Positions 41,452 to 51,524 of a stretch of DNA of 64,000 nucleotides are shown piece by piece. Below the pieces are notes generated by a model that worked only from the letters and a program-made list of their open reading frames with translations, was not told the origin of the DNA and did no database searches. The DNA is from Polynucleobacter sp. UK-Mo-2m-Kol15. GTDB lineage: Bacteria > Pseudomonadota > Gammaproteobacteria > Burkholderiales > Burkholderiaceae. The stretch covers positions 310,001 through 374,000 of the forward strand of contig NZ_JACVQC010000001.1 of NCBI RefSeq assembly GCF_018881505.1, in the 5' to 3' direction. Within the stretch, counting starts at the first letter, position 1, and each line of letters starts with the position of its first letter. A program made the position numbers and the translations under genes.

Positions 41452-42936
41452 ATGAGCAACCAACTTAACTTTCTTCTTAATCAAGCATTACTTTATATTC
41501 AAAGCAGTAACTTTAGCAGCGCTAAATTGCTTTTGAAGCAAATCATCAAAGTGAGGCCAAATCATTCTGAGGCACTCAGATTATCTGCAGTCATTTCTGC
41601 CCAAGAAGGTCATAATAATCTCGCGTTAGAGATGATCGAAAAAGCCATTCTTGCCGATAAAAGAAACGGGATTGCTTATAGCAATCGAGGGAATATTCAA
41701 CTCAGCCTGGGAATGCTATCAGAAGCGATTGCATCTTATGAGGTGGCAATCAAGCAGAGCCCTTCATATGCAGAGGTATATAGCAACCTAGGCAATGCCT
41801 ATCAAGAGCTTGGTGAAAATACAAAAGCCATTGATTTATATAAGAGGGCAATTTCAATTGATTCAAATAACCCTGAAGTTTTTTGTAATTTAGGCAACGC
41901 TTATTGGAAGCTAGATATGCTGGGGGATGCAAGGAAAAGTTATGGGAGGTCGATTGAGCTGGCGCCAAGCCATGTGAATTCATTGCATAATTTGGCCCAT
42001 TTAGACTTGCGCGAATTTAATTTTTCTGAAGGCTGGGATCGGCATGAGGCTCGATGGTTTATAACTGAGCAGGATAGGCCCATAGCAATAAATTCATCTA
42101 GGCCACGGTGGGACGGTCTTCCAAGAGATGGTCGTTTGTTTATTTGGGCTGAGCAGGGAATTGGTGACCAAATTCTATATGCATCAATGCTGAAAAATTT
42201 AGACCAGTATCCGCAAACCAAGATTGTCTCAGTTGATAAAAAATTAATCCCTATTTTTCAGAGGTCTTTTCCAAGCATAAAGATCGTGGATAAAGATATT
42301 GATTTACCAGAGGAGGATTATGACGAGCAAATTCCCATGGGAAGTCTTGGACAGATTCTGAGATCTTCTATAGAGTCTTTTAAGAGTGCAAAGTTTCCAT
42401 ATCTCCTTCCAAAATTACCTCAGACCGATGGCCTTAACTTGAACAAGCCATCAGAGGGTAATATTCAGTGCGGATTATCTTGGAAGAGCGGTCGTGCCAA
42501 GCTTGGAGTGAATAAAAGTATTCCAATCCTATCGTTGGCGCCATTACTAAGCCTTAAGGGGATTAATTTTGTCAATCTCCAGTATGGAAATGTCGGGGAT
42601 GAAGTCGATTTAGCTAGGAATGATCTTGGGGCGCATATCCAAATCATTGAAGATATTAATCTTTATGACGACATTGATGGCCTGATATATATTTTGGATG
42701 CATGCAATATAGTTCTGACAACGAGCAATTCGACCGCCCATTTTGCCGGCGCTCTGGGCAAGGAAACCTTGTTATTGCTCCCTTGTGGAAATAGTAGGTT
42801 TTGGTACTGGCATGATATAGATGGGATAAGTCTATGGTACCCATCTATAAGGGTATTTAAGCAAGAGAGGTATGGGGATTGGTCCAAGCCAATTGGGGAA
42901 TTAAAGACATACTTGGAGAGTAGATTTGCAATCTAA
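41452..42936 (+). CDS. TPR protein with glycosyltransferase-like C-terminal domain
   Basis: Residues about 1-180 hold five TPR units (for example IAYSNRGNIQLSLGMLSEAIASYEVAIKQSP, EVYSNLGNAYQELGENTKAIDLYKRAI). From about 200 on comes a GT9/GT41-like domain: the WDRHEARW join, PRDGRLFIWAEQGIGDQILYASML, and the donor-site-like TSNSTAHFAGALGKETLLLLP. 494 residues, no signal peptide or membrane segment. Such proteins often add sugars to surface proteins or glycans. AT-richer than its neighbours and first of three overlapping or adjoining genes. Target not known. Confidence 0.8.
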   Translation: MSNQLNFLLNQALLYIQSSNFSSAKLLLKQIIKVRPNHSEALRLSAVISAQEGHNNLALEMIEKAILADKRNGIAYSNRGNIQLSLGMLSEAIASYEVAIKQSPSYAEVYSNLGNAYQELGENTKAIDLYKRAISIDSNNPEVFCNLGNAYWKLDMLGDARKSYGRSIELAPSHVNSLHNLAHLDLREFNFSEGWDRHEARWFITEQDRPIAINSSRPRWDGLPRDGRLFIWAEQGIGDQILYASMLKNLDQYPQTKIVSVDKKLIPIFQRSFPSIKIVDKDIDLPEEDYDEQIPMGSLGQILRSSIESFKSAKFPYLLPKLPQTDGLNLNKPSEGNIQCGLSWKSGRAKLGVNKSIPILSLAPLLSLKGINFVNLQYGNVGDEVDLARNDLGAHIQIIEDINLYDDIDGLIYILDACNIVLTTSNSTAHFAGALGKETLLLLPCGNSRFWYWHDIDGISLWYPSIRVFKQERYGDWSKPIGELKTYLESRFAI

Positions 42937-43603
42937 GATATCAGTTGTTGTTGGGTTTGATCAGCGCGAGGCAGTCGCTTACCATGTCTTTTGTCAAAGC
43001 GTTATTGAGAAATCGAGCACTCCAATTCAATTCTTGCCTTTAGCGGAAAATAACTTACGTGAATATAAAGAAGTACACACTGATGGAAGTAATAAATTCA
43101 TTTATTCTCGATTCCTAACTCCATTTTTAATGAATTATTTAGGCTGGGCAATTTTTGCCGATGGGGATATGGTTTGTCAGACAGATATTTCTGAGTTGTG
43201 GGCTTTGCGTGATGAATCTAAGGCTGTGATGGTTGTTAAGCATGACTATAAAACAAAAGCTAGTAAAAAATATCTAGGCAATAAGAATGAAAACTATCCA
43301 AGGAAAAATTGGTCTAGCCTAATTTTGTGGAACTGTGCGCACCCGTCTAACAAGCTGTTATCACCGGAGTTTATTCAGAATCAACCCGGCTCCTATCTCC
43401 ATAGATTCTCATGGCTTACTGATGATTTAATTGGCGAACTCCCAATCGAGTGGAATTGGCTTGCTATTGAGTACCCTGAAAATCCTGGCGCAAAGCTAAT
43501 TCATTACACTCTTGGAACACCATGCTTTAAAGATTATGCTATGGAATCTATGTCCCATCATTGGAAAAAGGTTTATGACAGAAGTGCTGAAGGGTTTGAT
43601 TGA
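42926..43603 (+). CDS. Glycosyltransferase, GT8-like
   Basis: 225 residues. ISVVVGFDQREAVAYHVFCQSV at the N-terminus and a DxD-type motif in AIFADGDMVC (about 72-81) fit a retaining GT-A fold. Starts with TTG 42926 inside the end of the TPR gene (11-base overlap); GGAGAG lies about 6 bases upstream. No membrane segment. Acceptor unknown. Confidence 0.75.
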   Translation: MQSKISVVVGFDQREAVAYHVFCQSVIEKSSTPIQFLPLAENNLREYKEVHTDGSNKFIYSRFLTPFLMNYLGWAIFADGDMVCQTDISELWALRDESKAVMVVKHDYKTKASKKYLGNKNENYPRKNWSSLILWNCAHPSNKLLSPEFIQNQPGSYLHRFSWLTDDLIGELPIEWNWLAIEYPENPGAKLIHYTLGTPCFKDYAMESMSHHWKKVYDRSAEGFD

Positions 43604-43605
43604 TA

Positions 43606-44163
43606 ATGGATAGAGCTACAATTTCTTATGAATACCTTTTGGAGCAGAAGGCGCTTCACCAGAACCCAAATTATGGCGTTGCATCCCTTTCTTTCGCCCC
43701 AATAGTAGCTGACTTTATTCGTCAGACTGGCGTTCGAACGATTTCTGATTATGGTGCTGGCAAGAAAAATTTATTAGTAGGGCTAAAAAATGCAGGGGTT
43801 GATCCTATTGAATATTATCCCTATGATCCTGCATTTGAGGATTATGGAGAGCCCCGTAGTGCAGACTTAGTTTGCTGTATTGATGTTTTGGAGCATATTG
43901 AGCCTGAGAGGCTTGAGCATGTGCTTTTAGAATTATCAAAGATAACATTGAATTTTGGATTTTTCTCTATACACATGGGTCCTGCAGCCAAAATATTATC
44001 AGATGGACGAAATGCCCATTTAATTCAAGAGCCTAGCTCTTGGTGGCTCCCAAGATTAACAAAGTATTTTGAAATTTTGCACTTGCAATCCCACCACATG
44101 ATGGGAGATGGGATTTGGATTGTTGTACGACCTAGAAATAATTCTGGTACGCTAGCTAGCTAG
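43606..44163 (+). CDS. SAM-dependent methyltransferase (class I-like)
   Basis: About 185 residues. SAM-binding motif I is weak but present (TISDYGAGKKNLLVGLKNAG), followed by the acidic motif and the post-motif DLVCCIDVLEHIEPERLEHVL. Start: ATG 43606; TTG 43600 has better spacing from AAGGG and cannot be excluded. Third gene of the glycan module; its stop overlaps the convergent MFS gene by 12 bases. Confidence 0.75.
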   Translation: MDRATISYEYLLEQKALHQNPNYGVASLSFAPIVADFIRQTGVRTISDYGAGKKNLLVGLKNAGVDPIEYYPYDPAFEDYGEPRSADLVCCIDVLEHIEPERLEHVLLELSKITLNFGFFSIHMGPAAKILSDGRNAHLIQEPSSWWLPRLTKYFEILHLQSHHMMGDGIWIVVRPRNNSGTLAS

Positions 44164-45471
44164 ATTAATTTTTCTAGTCTCCGGTAAATAGAGTATTGCC
44201 ACTATTGCGCCACTAGCTAAAAAAATAGTCGGATACCAAAGTCCTACAATGCTACTTTCCCAGGATTGATTCAACCAGGTCACAATAAGTGGAAGAAGTC
44301 CCCCAATCCAGCCTGCAGCGAGGTTATGGGGCAGAGTGGCTGCGCTATTTCTGGTTTTAGCTGGGAAAAGTTCTGCAAGTAGGGCTGTTTGTGGGCCAAC
44401 TACTAGTGCAAGGATTGTCGATAGGCCAATCAAGACGCCTGTTATCAATAAGATAGATCCGTTATTACTTTGTAGTAAATAAAACGCTGGCAGAATTACT
44501 GTGGCACCTAAGATCAGGCCACTGACAACCACAGGCTTTCTGCCAATCTTGTCTGAGAGCCATCCTGCGAATACGGTGAGGGGTAATAGGGCAATCGTGG
44601 CATAAACACTCAACTGATCTACTAATTGAGGAGCTAGCTTGACAGAAGTCTTCAGAAAGATAGATGTATAAACCTGTACGCAGAAAAAGAGTACTGCACC
44701 CCCAGCAGAGATGCAGAAGAAAAGTAGAAACATTCTTTTTCTGGTTTCGGGATCTTTGAGGTTATCTCGTAATGGACTCTTTGATTGAGCCTCTTTATTG
44801 CTTAGCTGTAAATATATTGGCGTCTCTTCTAAAGCCATTCTTGCTTTAAATGCAATTAATAGCAAAAGTAGCGAAATCCAAAATGGCACTCGCCAGCCCC
44901 AGGATAGAAATTCTTCTGGAGTGAGGTAGCTCTGAAGTAGGGCAATTTGTAGAGTTGACACCAAGATACCCAGCGGCCCCATTAGCTGTAGGAAGCTGGT
45001 TTTAAAACCGCGATTGGATTCACCGGCATGCTCGGTTAGATAGACTGCGCTTCCCCCAATTTCTCCTCCTGCTGAAAGACCCTGAAGTAGTCTGAGGCTA
45101 ACTAGCAGAATGGGTGCCCAGATCCCGACTTGAGCATAGGTCGGCAAAAAACCAACGCAGACTGTAGCAATGCCCATGAGGGCAATGGTGATCATAAAGA
45201 CGGGGCGCCGCCCAATGCGATCGCCAATACTTCCAAAAATGGCTGCTCCTATAGGTCTCACGACCATACCTACTCCGAATGTCGCAAGGCTCGCTAAGAG
45301 GGCTGTACTAGGGTCGCTTGATGGGAAAAAGAGGGGGCCAAAAGCTACAGCCAGAGTAGCAAAAGTAAGAAAATCGTACCACTCTAGAAAGGTTCCAAAG
45401 CAGGCTGCAATAGCTACTTTTCTATAGGAGTGCTTTGAAGCCGGTGTTTCTGATGCGTGCGTAGCAGTCAA
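44152..45471 (-). CDS. MFS transporter of the metabolite:H+ symporter type (ProP-like)
   Basis: Twelve hydrophobic segments; family marks FGTFLEWYDFLTFATLA, FGSIGDRIGRRPVFMITI, LLQGLSAGGEIGGSAVYLTE and the second half-repeat GWLSDKIGRKPVV. 439 residues. Only TTG 45471 can start it. Members carry osmolytes or organic acids; the substrate here is not clear. Lies 3 bases behind rmuC. Confidence 0.88.
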   Translation of the reverse strand: MTATHASETPASKHSYRKVAIAACFGTFLEWYDFLTFATLAVAFGPLFFPSSDPSTALLASLATFGVGMVVRPIGAAIFGSIGDRIGRRPVFMITIALMGIATVCVGFLPTYAQVGIWAPILLVSLRLLQGLSAGGEIGGSAVYLTEHAGESNRGFKTSFLQLMGPLGILVSTLQIALLQSYLTPEEFLSWGWRVPFWISLLLLLIAFKARMALEETPIYLQLSNKEAQSKSPLRDNLKDPETRKRMFLLFFCISAGGAVLFFCVQVYTSIFLKTSVKLAPQLVDQLSVYATIALLPLTVFAGWLSDKIGRKPVVVSGLILGATVILPAFYLLQSNNGSILLITGVLIGLSTILALVVGPQTALLAELFPAKTRNSAATLPHNLAAGWIGGLLPLIVTWLNQSWESSIVGLWYPTIFLASGAIVAILYLPETRKINLAS

Positions 45472-45474
45472 TTT

Positions 45475-46749
45475 TTATTCAAAGTCGGTTGACGATTCAA
45501 TTAAGGGGGCAGATAAATTTTTACTTGGCTTAACACCGAGCTCACGCACTTTTTCTGCAGTACGAATCAGATTACCTTTGCCAGATTTCAGTTTATTAAA
45601 TGCATCGTGATAACTCGTTTGGGCTTGATCTAGGCGTTGACCGAGTTTTTCAAGATCATCTACAAATCCAACAAACTTGTCATAGAGCGTGCCACATTGT
45701 TTTGCAATTTCTAGAGCGTTGCGATTTTGATGATCTTGACGCCAGAGATGCGCAACGGTTCTGAGCGTAGCCATCAAGGTACTTGGGCATACCAGCACAA
45801 TATTTTTTGCTAGTGCCTCTTGGTACAAGTTAGGAGCCGTCTTCAAGGCTAGCAGAAATGCGGGTTCAATTGGCACAAACATCAACACAAAGTCTACTGA
45901 GCCAATGCCGTATAAGGAGCTGTAGTTCTTACTTGAAAGCCCTTGAATGTGTTGTCGAAGAGACTGAATATGTGCCGTCAGTTCTTGTTCTGAGATGGCC
46001 GGATCGGTTGCCTCTGCATGGCGTGAGTACGCGGTAATAGAAACCTTGCTATCGACTACAAGACTTCTACCTTCTGGCAGCTTAACTACAACGTCCGGCT
46101 GAAGACGTGAGCCATCAGTCTGAGTGTGGCTATCTTGAACGAGGTATTCTTCGCCCTTACGAAGCCCTGAAGATTCAAGAATGGACTCTAAAACCAATTC
46201 ACCCCAATTACCTTGCACCTTCGAGTCGCCCTTCAGCGCTTGGGTCAGCGAACGTGTCTCATCTGACATACGTAAATTCAGATTGGCTAGACGCTCGATC
46301 TCATTCTTCAGCGCAAAGCGTTCTCGTGCTTCATTGCCATAGGAGGTATTTACCTGCTCTTTAAATTCAGCAAGCTTGGTTTGCAGTGGTTTGAGTAATG
46401 CATCTAGATTGGCAACATTCTGCTCGGTGAAGCGCTTCGATTTATCCTCCAGGATTTCATTGGCTAGATTTTTGAATTGATTTGTAAGCGCTTCTTTAGC
46501 CTCATTGAGGGATTCAATTCTGCCCAAGCCTTGCTTACGCTCAGAATCCAGCGCCGCCTCAAGTCGAATCGCATTTTGTAATGCCTGATCACGCTCTACT
46601 CGTAAACTGGCAGAAAGTGCAGCATCAGTTTGAATTTGCTGCTCAACTCTAGTGAGGGCTGAGCGTAAATTGAGTGCATAGACTAAAAGGCCTGCGCACA
46701 TACCCAATGGCAGGCCAAATAGAAGAAGGGAGCCTAAGTCAAAAGTCAC
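45475..46749 (-). CDS. rmuC: DNA recombination protein RmuC
   Basis: N-terminal membrane anchor (about 7-25), long coiled coil (about 30-170) and a restriction-endonuclease-like domain (QGNWGELVLESILESSGLRKGEEYLVQ, RLQPDVVVKLPEGRSLVVDSKVSITAY). 424 residues. GTG start at 46749. Limits DNA inversions in E. coli. Confidence 0.94.
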   Translation of the reverse strand: MTFDLGSLLLFGLPLGMCAGLLVYALNLRSALTRVEQQIQTDAALSASLRVERDQALQNAIRLEAALDSERKQGLGRIESLNEAKEALTNQFKNLANEILEDKSKRFTEQNVANLDALLKPLQTKLAEFKEQVNTSYGNEARERFALKNEIERLANLNLRMSDETRSLTQALKGDSKVQGNWGELVLESILESSGLRKGEEYLVQDSHTQTDGSRLQPDVVVKLPEGRSLVVDSKVSITAYSRHAEATDPAISEQELTAHIQSLRQHIQGLSSKNYSSLYGIGSVDFVLMFVPIEPAFLLALKTAPNLYQEALAKNIVLVCPSTLMATLRTVAHLWRQDHQNRNALEIAKQCGTLYDKFVGFVDDLEKLGQRLDQAQTSYHDAFNKLKSGKGNLIRTAEKVRELGVKPSKNLSAPLIESSTDFE

Positions 46750-46779
46750 TGATGAAGCAGACCCAAAATCAGTTGGGTA

Positions 46780-47088
46780 TTAGGCTTTAACTAATTGCTG
46801 TAACTCACCACTTTGATGCATCTCAGTCATGATGTCTGATCCACCAATGAATTCACCATTGATGTAGAGCTGAGGAATAGTTGGCCAGTTAGAAAATTCT
46901 TTAATCCCCTGACGAATATCTGCATCGTCTAAAACATTCACTGTATGTAGTGTTTCTACGCCACATGAGCGCAGGATATTAACTGCATTTCCAGAGAAAC
47001 CACACTGAGGAAATTGGGCGTTACCCTTCATAAATAAAACAACGGGATGGCTGCTAACAATTTCTTGAATTTTTGCTTTGGTATCCAT
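46780..47088 (-). CDS. grxD: Monothiol glutaredoxin (CGFS type)
   Basis: 102 residues; [24 protein letters not shown] holds the single active Cys, followed by [20 protein letters not shown] glutathione-binding stretch. Start ATG 47088 with AGGA upstream; the longer frame is rejected. Works with BolA-type IbaG (23.2 kb) in Fe-S transfer. Confidence 0.95.
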   Translation of the reverse strand: MDTKAKIQEIVSSHPVVLFMKGNAQFPQCGFSGNAVNILRSCGVETLHTVNVLDDADIRQGIKEFSNWPTIPQLYINGEFIGGSDIMTEMHQSGELQQLVKA

Positions 47089-47194
47089 AATTTTTTTCCT
47101 AAATTTATGCTGTAAGGCGCTCTTGATTTGCAAGGAGCAATCGGAGTAATTTTAAGGCTATCTTGGGAAAAAGGTTACTCCCGATGTTTGGTTT

Positions 47195-48043
47195 TTACAG
47201 TCTATTTCGCCCAGAGCTTACTCGGAGGTGTCCTGCTAAATCTGGGTGTACCTGTATATCCACCAAACCTGTGGCTTGCATCAGTTGGGCGACCGCCCCC
47301 GATTGATCAAAGCCATGCTCAAGGGCTAGCATGCCACCGGGCTTGAGGTGATTAAGGGCGCCGATAATAATTAGCTCTAAACAGCTCAATCCGCTCCCAA
47401 AATCGGTCAATGCTGACGCAGGCTCAAACCGTAAATCCCCTTGAGTGAGATGGGGGTCTTGATTAGCAATATATGGTGGATTGCTCAAAATGAGGTCAAA
47501 CTGGCTTTGTGGGCTTATCGCCTCATACCAACTGCCTTGAAAAAAATCGACCTGATTTGTCAGATGAAGTAATTTGGCATTTTGTCTCGCAATAGTTAAA
47601 GCCTCCAGCGATTGATCAGTTGCGATGAGCGATGCAAGTGGAGATGCGCTTGCTATAGCCAACGCAATCGCCCCAGAACCTGTGCCCAGGTCTAATACTT
47701 TGGTGGGCGTATTGTGTTTGGCGATTTCAACTAGGCCAATATCTACCAAGAGCTCAGTCTCGGGACGTGGAATCAGTACCCCGGGCCCTACCTTCAGCTC
47801 AATATGATGAAACCCTTTCTTACCCAGGATATAGGCAATGGGTTCGCCTTGTAATCTCCTGGAGACTAGGCTATCCCACTCTTGAGAGGCGCTTGTATTT
47901 AAGCTCATATCGTCACGGGATAACAAAGCTGAGCGAGGGAGTTGATAGTGTTTCTCTAGCACGAGAGCTAGCAGTATCCTCGCCTCATTCGCTGGCAATG
48001 CGCAATTACTCAGCAAAGCACGTAAAGACTGGCTTTCACTCAT
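47195..48043 (-). CDS. prmC: Release factor glutamine methyltransferase
   Basis: Methylates the GGQ glutamine of RF1/RF2. SAM motif VLDLGTGSGAIALAIA and catalytic LSNPPYIA; N-terminal helical domain. Start ATG 48043 (282 residues) is preferred because the family start aligns there and it clears prfA; ATG 48076 would overlap prfA. It follows prfA by 10 bases. Confidence 0.94.
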   Translation of the reverse strand: MSESQSLRALLSNCALPANEARILLALVLEKHYQLPRSALLSRDDMSLNTSASQEWDSLVSRRLQGEPIAYILGKKGFHHIELKVGPGVLIPRPETELLVDIGLVEIAKHNTPTKVLDLGTGSGAIALAIASASPLASLIATDQSLEALTIARQNAKLLHLTNQVDFFQGSWYEAISPQSQFDLILSNPPYIANQDPHLTQGDLRFEPASALTDFGSGLSCLELIIIGALNHLKPGGMLALEHGFDQSGAVAQLMQATGLVDIQVHPDLAGHLRVSSGRNRL

Positions 48044-48053
48044 TCTGGTTGCA

Positions 48054-49133
48054 TTAAGTATCGCCAAGTGCTGCAAGTAGCTCTGCCTGATGCTCCGATG
48101 CTAAGGCATTGCAAAGATCATCTAGATCGCCATCCATCATGGCATCGATTTTGTAGAGCGTGAGATTGATGCGGTGATCAGTAATGCGACCCTGCGGAAA
48201 GTTATATGTCCGGATACGATCACTACGATCCCCGGATCCAATTAAAGACTTTCTAGTTTGCGCTTCGAGCTGGTGTTTTTCACGTTCACGTGCATCCATG
48301 ATGCGTGAGACAAGAACTTTCATGGCTTGCTCGCGATTACGATGCTGACTGCGATCATCCTGACACTCAACCACCGTACCCGTTGGTAAATGGGTAATGC
48401 GGACAGCAGAGTCTGTTTTATTAATATGCTGCCCTCCAGCACCTGAAGCCCTAAATGTATCAATGCGCAGTTCGGCGGGATTGATTTTCACGGCTTCTAA
48501 CTCGTCGGCCTCCGGCATGACTGCTACTGTACAGGCTGATGTATGAATGCGTCCCTGAGTTTCTGTTTGAGGTACGCGTTGAACCCGGTGACCACCCGAT
48601 TCAAATTTGAGGCGCGAGTAGACTGATTGACCTACTAAGCGCAGGACAACTTCTTTATAGCCACCCAGATCGGATTCAGCAGCATTGACAACTTCCACCT
48701 TCCAGCCTTGGCGTTCTGCAAAGCGCGTGTACATTCTGAGTAAGTCGCCTGCAAAAAGTGCGCTCTCATCACCACCAGTACCCGCCCGAATCTCTAAGAA
48801 AACATTACGCTCGTCATTTACGTCTTTAGGTAGAAGCAGTTTTTGAAGAACGCTTTCGAGCCCAAGCATTTTTGCCTCAGCTTCTTTTTGCTCTTCATCG
48901 GCAAAGTCCTTCATTTCAGGATCTTTACGCATCTCTTCGGCAGCTTGTGCATCTGCCTCAGCCTGTTTGTAAAAACCAAATTGCTCCACTACCGCTGCGA
49001 TATCAGAATGCTCGCGTGTGAGCTTCCGATAGTTATCCATGTCTTTCGTGGACTCTTCAGTGGTTAATAGGGAGTTGAGTTCGGCTAAGCGTGTATCTAG
49101 GTGGTCTAGCTTAGCCCGCATGCTGGGCTTCAT
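48054..49133 (-). CDS. prfA: Peptide chain release factor 1
   Basis: Reads UAA and UAG. GGQ motif in [22 protein letters not shown]-terminal helical domain and the [25 protein letters not shown] stretch of domain 2. 359 residues. Starts directly after hemA with no gap. Confidence 0.97.
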   Translation of the reverse strand: MKPSMRAKLDHLDTRLAELNSLLTTEESTKDMDNYRKLTREHSDIAAVVEQFGFYKQAEADAQAAEEMRKDPEMKDFADEEQKEAEAKMLGLESVLQKLLLPKDVNDERNVFLEIRAGTGGDESALFAGDLLRMYTRFAERQGWKVEVVNAAESDLGGYKEVVLRLVGQSVYSRLKFESGGHRVQRVPQTETQGRIHTSACTVAVMPEADELEAVKINPAELRIDTFRASGAGGQHINKTDSAVRITHLPTGTVVECQDDRSQHRNREQAMKVLVSRIMDAREREKHQLEAQTRKSLIGSGDRSDRIRTYNFPQGRITDHRINLTLYKIDAMMDGDLDDLCNALASEHQAELLAALGDT

Positions 49134-50450
49134 CTAATGGTCTTCTGGCTTGGAGTGCGAGGTGAATAATTTAGGGAGCAACTTAATCAGGACATCACGC
49201 TCGGCACCATTAGAGTGTTGTAAAGCATGTAAAGAGCCATGCAGGAACTTATTCGTTAAGCCTTGGGCCATTGCGTTAAGAACTTCTTGGGGGTCTTCAC
49301 CACGCATCAACCTTTTCATCGCGCGATCCAATTCGAGCTGTCTAAGATGTTCACCTTGCTGTTGAATATCTTGAATCAGAGGAACCGTTTTGCGACCTTG
49401 CATCCAGTGCATGAAGTTACCAACACGATCTTCAATTATTGCTTCAGCCTGACTCACTGCAGCTTGACGTAAGGAGGTTCCCGTTTGAATCATGACACCT
49501 AAATCATCTACCGTATAAAGATATACATCATTTAGTCTCGATATTTCAGGCTCAAAGTCACGGGGTACAGCTAAATCAATCATCACGATCGGCTTATAGC
49601 GACGCTGCTTTAGCGCGCTTTCCACCATGCCTAAGCCAATAATAGGAAGTGAGGATGCAGTGCTTGAGATGATGATGTCAAATTCATGCAGTCGCGAGGG
49701 AAGCTCAGACAATTTGAAAGATTCCGCTTCAACATCTTGAATCGAAATCGAGTCTGCCAATTCTTGCCCACGTTCAATAGTTCGATTAGCAATGGCTACT
49801 GTTTTTGGTTTACGCGCAACGAAATGCGTGGCACATAAGGTGATCATATCGCCAGCGCCAATAAACAAAACACGTTGATCTGCAATGCTTTCAAAAATAC
49901 GTTCAGCCAAACGAACTGAGGCGGCTGCCATCGAAATCGAATGCGCGCCTATTTCTGTAGAGCCACGCACCTCTTTTGCAACGGCAAAGGTTTTCTGAAA
50001 GAGTTGATTGAGGTAAGTGCCAAGAACACCTGCATCATTTGCAGTGCGAACAGCATCTTTCATTTGCCCCAAAATTTGGGTTTCACCAATCACCATGGAA
50101 TCTAATCCACAAGCAACTCTGAATGCATGACGTACCGCATCAGACTGCGGTAGTGAATAAATATGAGGTTGTAAGCTACTAGGAGCTAGCTGTTGAGTTT
50201 TTGCAAGCCAGTCAAAAGTAGCTTCATGTAATAGGCTAGCTGCATCTGCATCATTTGCAGCGCAATAGACTTCAGTGCGATTACAAGTTGACAGAATGGT
50301 GGCCTCGGGCAGCCCGGCCTGATTCGTGCCAACGAGATGTTGGCGAAGATCGTGCAACGCTTCTTGAAGAAATTCAGGATCAAAGGCGACCTTTTCCCGA
50401 ATGGCGACCGGCGCTGTGTGATGATTGATGCCGAGTGTCAACAACTTCAT
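49134..50450 (-). CDS. hemA: Glutamyl-tRNA reductase
   Basis: First enzyme of C5-pathway haem synthesis. Catalytic Cys in [35 protein letters not shown] site [17 protein letters not shown], and C-terminal dimerisation helix. 438 residues. A perfect TATAAT ends 7 bases before the ATG with no ribosome-binding site. Head of hemA-prfA-prmC. Confidence 0.97.
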   Translation of the reverse strand: MKLLTLGINHHTAPVAIREKVAFDPEFLQEALHDLRQHLVGTNQAGLPEATILSTCNRTEVYCAANDADAASLLHEATFDWLAKTQQLAPSSLQPHIYSLPQSDAVRHAFRVACGLDSMVIGETQILGQMKDAVRTANDAGVLGTYLNQLFQKTFAVAKEVRGSTEIGAHSISMAAASVRLAERIFESIADQRVLFIGAGDMITLCATHFVARKPKTVAIANRTIERGQELADSISIQDVEAESFKLSELPSRLHEFDIIISSTASSLPIIGLGMVESALKQRRYKPIVMIDLAVPRDFEPEISRLNDVYLYTVDDLGVMIQTGTSLRQAAVSQAEAIIEDRVGNFMHWMQGRKTVPLIQDIQQQGEHLRQLELDRAMKRLMRGEDPQEVLNAMAQGLTNKFLHGSLHALQHSNGAERDVLIKLLPKLFTSHSKPEDH

Positions 50451-50451
50451 A

Positions 50452-50751
50452 ATGGTGATTATAGATTTGATGGCGGCAATATTGGGGGCAACAATGGGGT
50501 TTTTGGCTTTTCTGGTGATTGGCGGCTTAACTGGCGTATTTGCTTGGGTGTTCTACCCTGGAGGGCGTCAATCTAAGTCTAGAGCCAAGAAATTATTGAT
50601 GGCTGCCTTGATTGGCTTCATAGCTGCCCTGACTAGCTCGTATGCAGGGCAATTTACAGGCTTATTTCAGTCAGGCCAGATGCTGGAATGGCTAAGTGCT
50701 ATAGGGGCCTCTTGCCTTGTAGGCAGCCTTTATGCCGCAATGAGTCATTAG
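50452..50751 (+). CDS. Small three-helix membrane protein, GlsB/YeaQ-like
   Basis: About 99 residues with three hydrophobic segments ([63 protein letters not shown]). The glycine-rich first helix followed by YPGGRQSKS resembles the transglycosylase-associated GlsB family (PGR turn). Start uncertain: ATG 50452 chosen; ATG 50470 or 50428 possible; no ribosome-binding site. Back-to-back with hemA and its stop overlaps ung by 4 bases. Confidence 0.65.
   Translation: MVIIDLMAAILGATMGFLAFLVIGGLTGVFAWVFYPGGRQSKSRAKKLLMAALIGFIAALTSSYAGQFTGLFQSGQMLEWLSAIGASCLVGSLYAAMSH
50458..50463 (-). promoter_or_regulatory. Consensus -10 box TATAAT, 7 bases before hemA
   Basis: On the minus strand TATAAT, seven bases (CACCATT), ATG 50450. 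No ribosome-binding site. Candidate leaderless promoter for hemA-prfA-prmC; lies inside the opposite small gene. Confidence 0.5.
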
Positions 50752-51524
50752 TTGAATAAGTTGGCCTGAGGGGTGGCGTAGCTATTTTTCCCCGTTGGTG
50801 CAACCCAGCTAATGGGACTTTCTTGATGTTTTGCTAGCCATTCATTGGCTTTAGTGAAATGCCCGCAACTTGTCTTTGCGCCGGGCTCCAGAAAGGGTCG
50901 ATCTGTTTTGTAGACCCCCAGACCAGAGGGATGTGAGGATTGAAGAATCAATTGCTCTGATGCTGCTTCAATCAGGGGCAGCTTTGATTGGGCATGACCA
51001 CCCCATAGCATCCACACCAAATGGGGTTTTTGTAGTGCTAGGGCGCTAATAAGCTTATCAATAAGGGATTTCCAGCCTAAATTGGTATGGCTGCCGGCGT
51101 CACCTAATTTGACGCTGAGGGCGGTATTGAGCAGCAATACACCTTGCTCAGCCCAAGCGTGAAGATCACCATTCGGAAGGATCCCAAAACCCTCTAGGGC
51201 TAGCGCTTTGCTGATATTACGTAAAGAGCTAGGAAATTGACGTGAATTTCTTGGGATACTGCCAGGAATTGAAAAAGCTAGTCCTTGAGCAAGTCCCGGA
51301 GAGTGATAAGGATCCTGACCAAGGATCACAACTTTTACCTTGGCAAGCGAAGTCAGCTTAAGCGCCTTGAAGAAGTTCTGCGGTTCAGGGCAAATCTTCC
51401 CCTCTTCTTTATTGAGCTCGGCCCTAAGATTGGTTTGTAGTGTTTCCCACCCCAAAGACTCAAAATAATCTCCGAGCAGGGCGCGCCAATCTTCCGGAAT
51501 ATCGGCCGCAGAAAACGAATACAT
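50748..51524 (-). CDS. ung: Uracil-DNA glycosylase
   Basis: Removes uracil from DNA. Catalytic VVILGQDPYHSPGLAQGLAFS and the His loop HPSGLGVYKTDRPF (normally HPSPLS); 258 residues. TAATG coupling with the M61 peptidase gene upstream. The C-terminus extends about 25 residues beyond the usual end. Confidence 0.95.
   Translation of the reverse strand: MYSFSAADIPEDWRALLGDYFESLGWETLQTNLRAELNKEEGKICPEPQNFFKALKLTSLAKVKVVILGQDPYHSPGLAQGLAFSIPGSIPRNSRQFPSSLRNISKALALEGFGILPNGDLHAWAEQGVLLLNTALSVKLGDAGSHTNLGWKSLIDKLISALALQKPHLVWMLWGGHAQSKLPLIEAASEQLILQSSHPSGLGVYKTDRPFLEPGAKTSCGHFTKANEWLAKHQESPISWVAPTGKNSYATPQANLFN

Noticed and set aside
41364-44163. Classic integrase-borne island at tRNA-Thr
   Set aside because: No integrase gene and no repeat of the tRNA 3-prime end could be found on the far side; only the composition and position hint at transfer.
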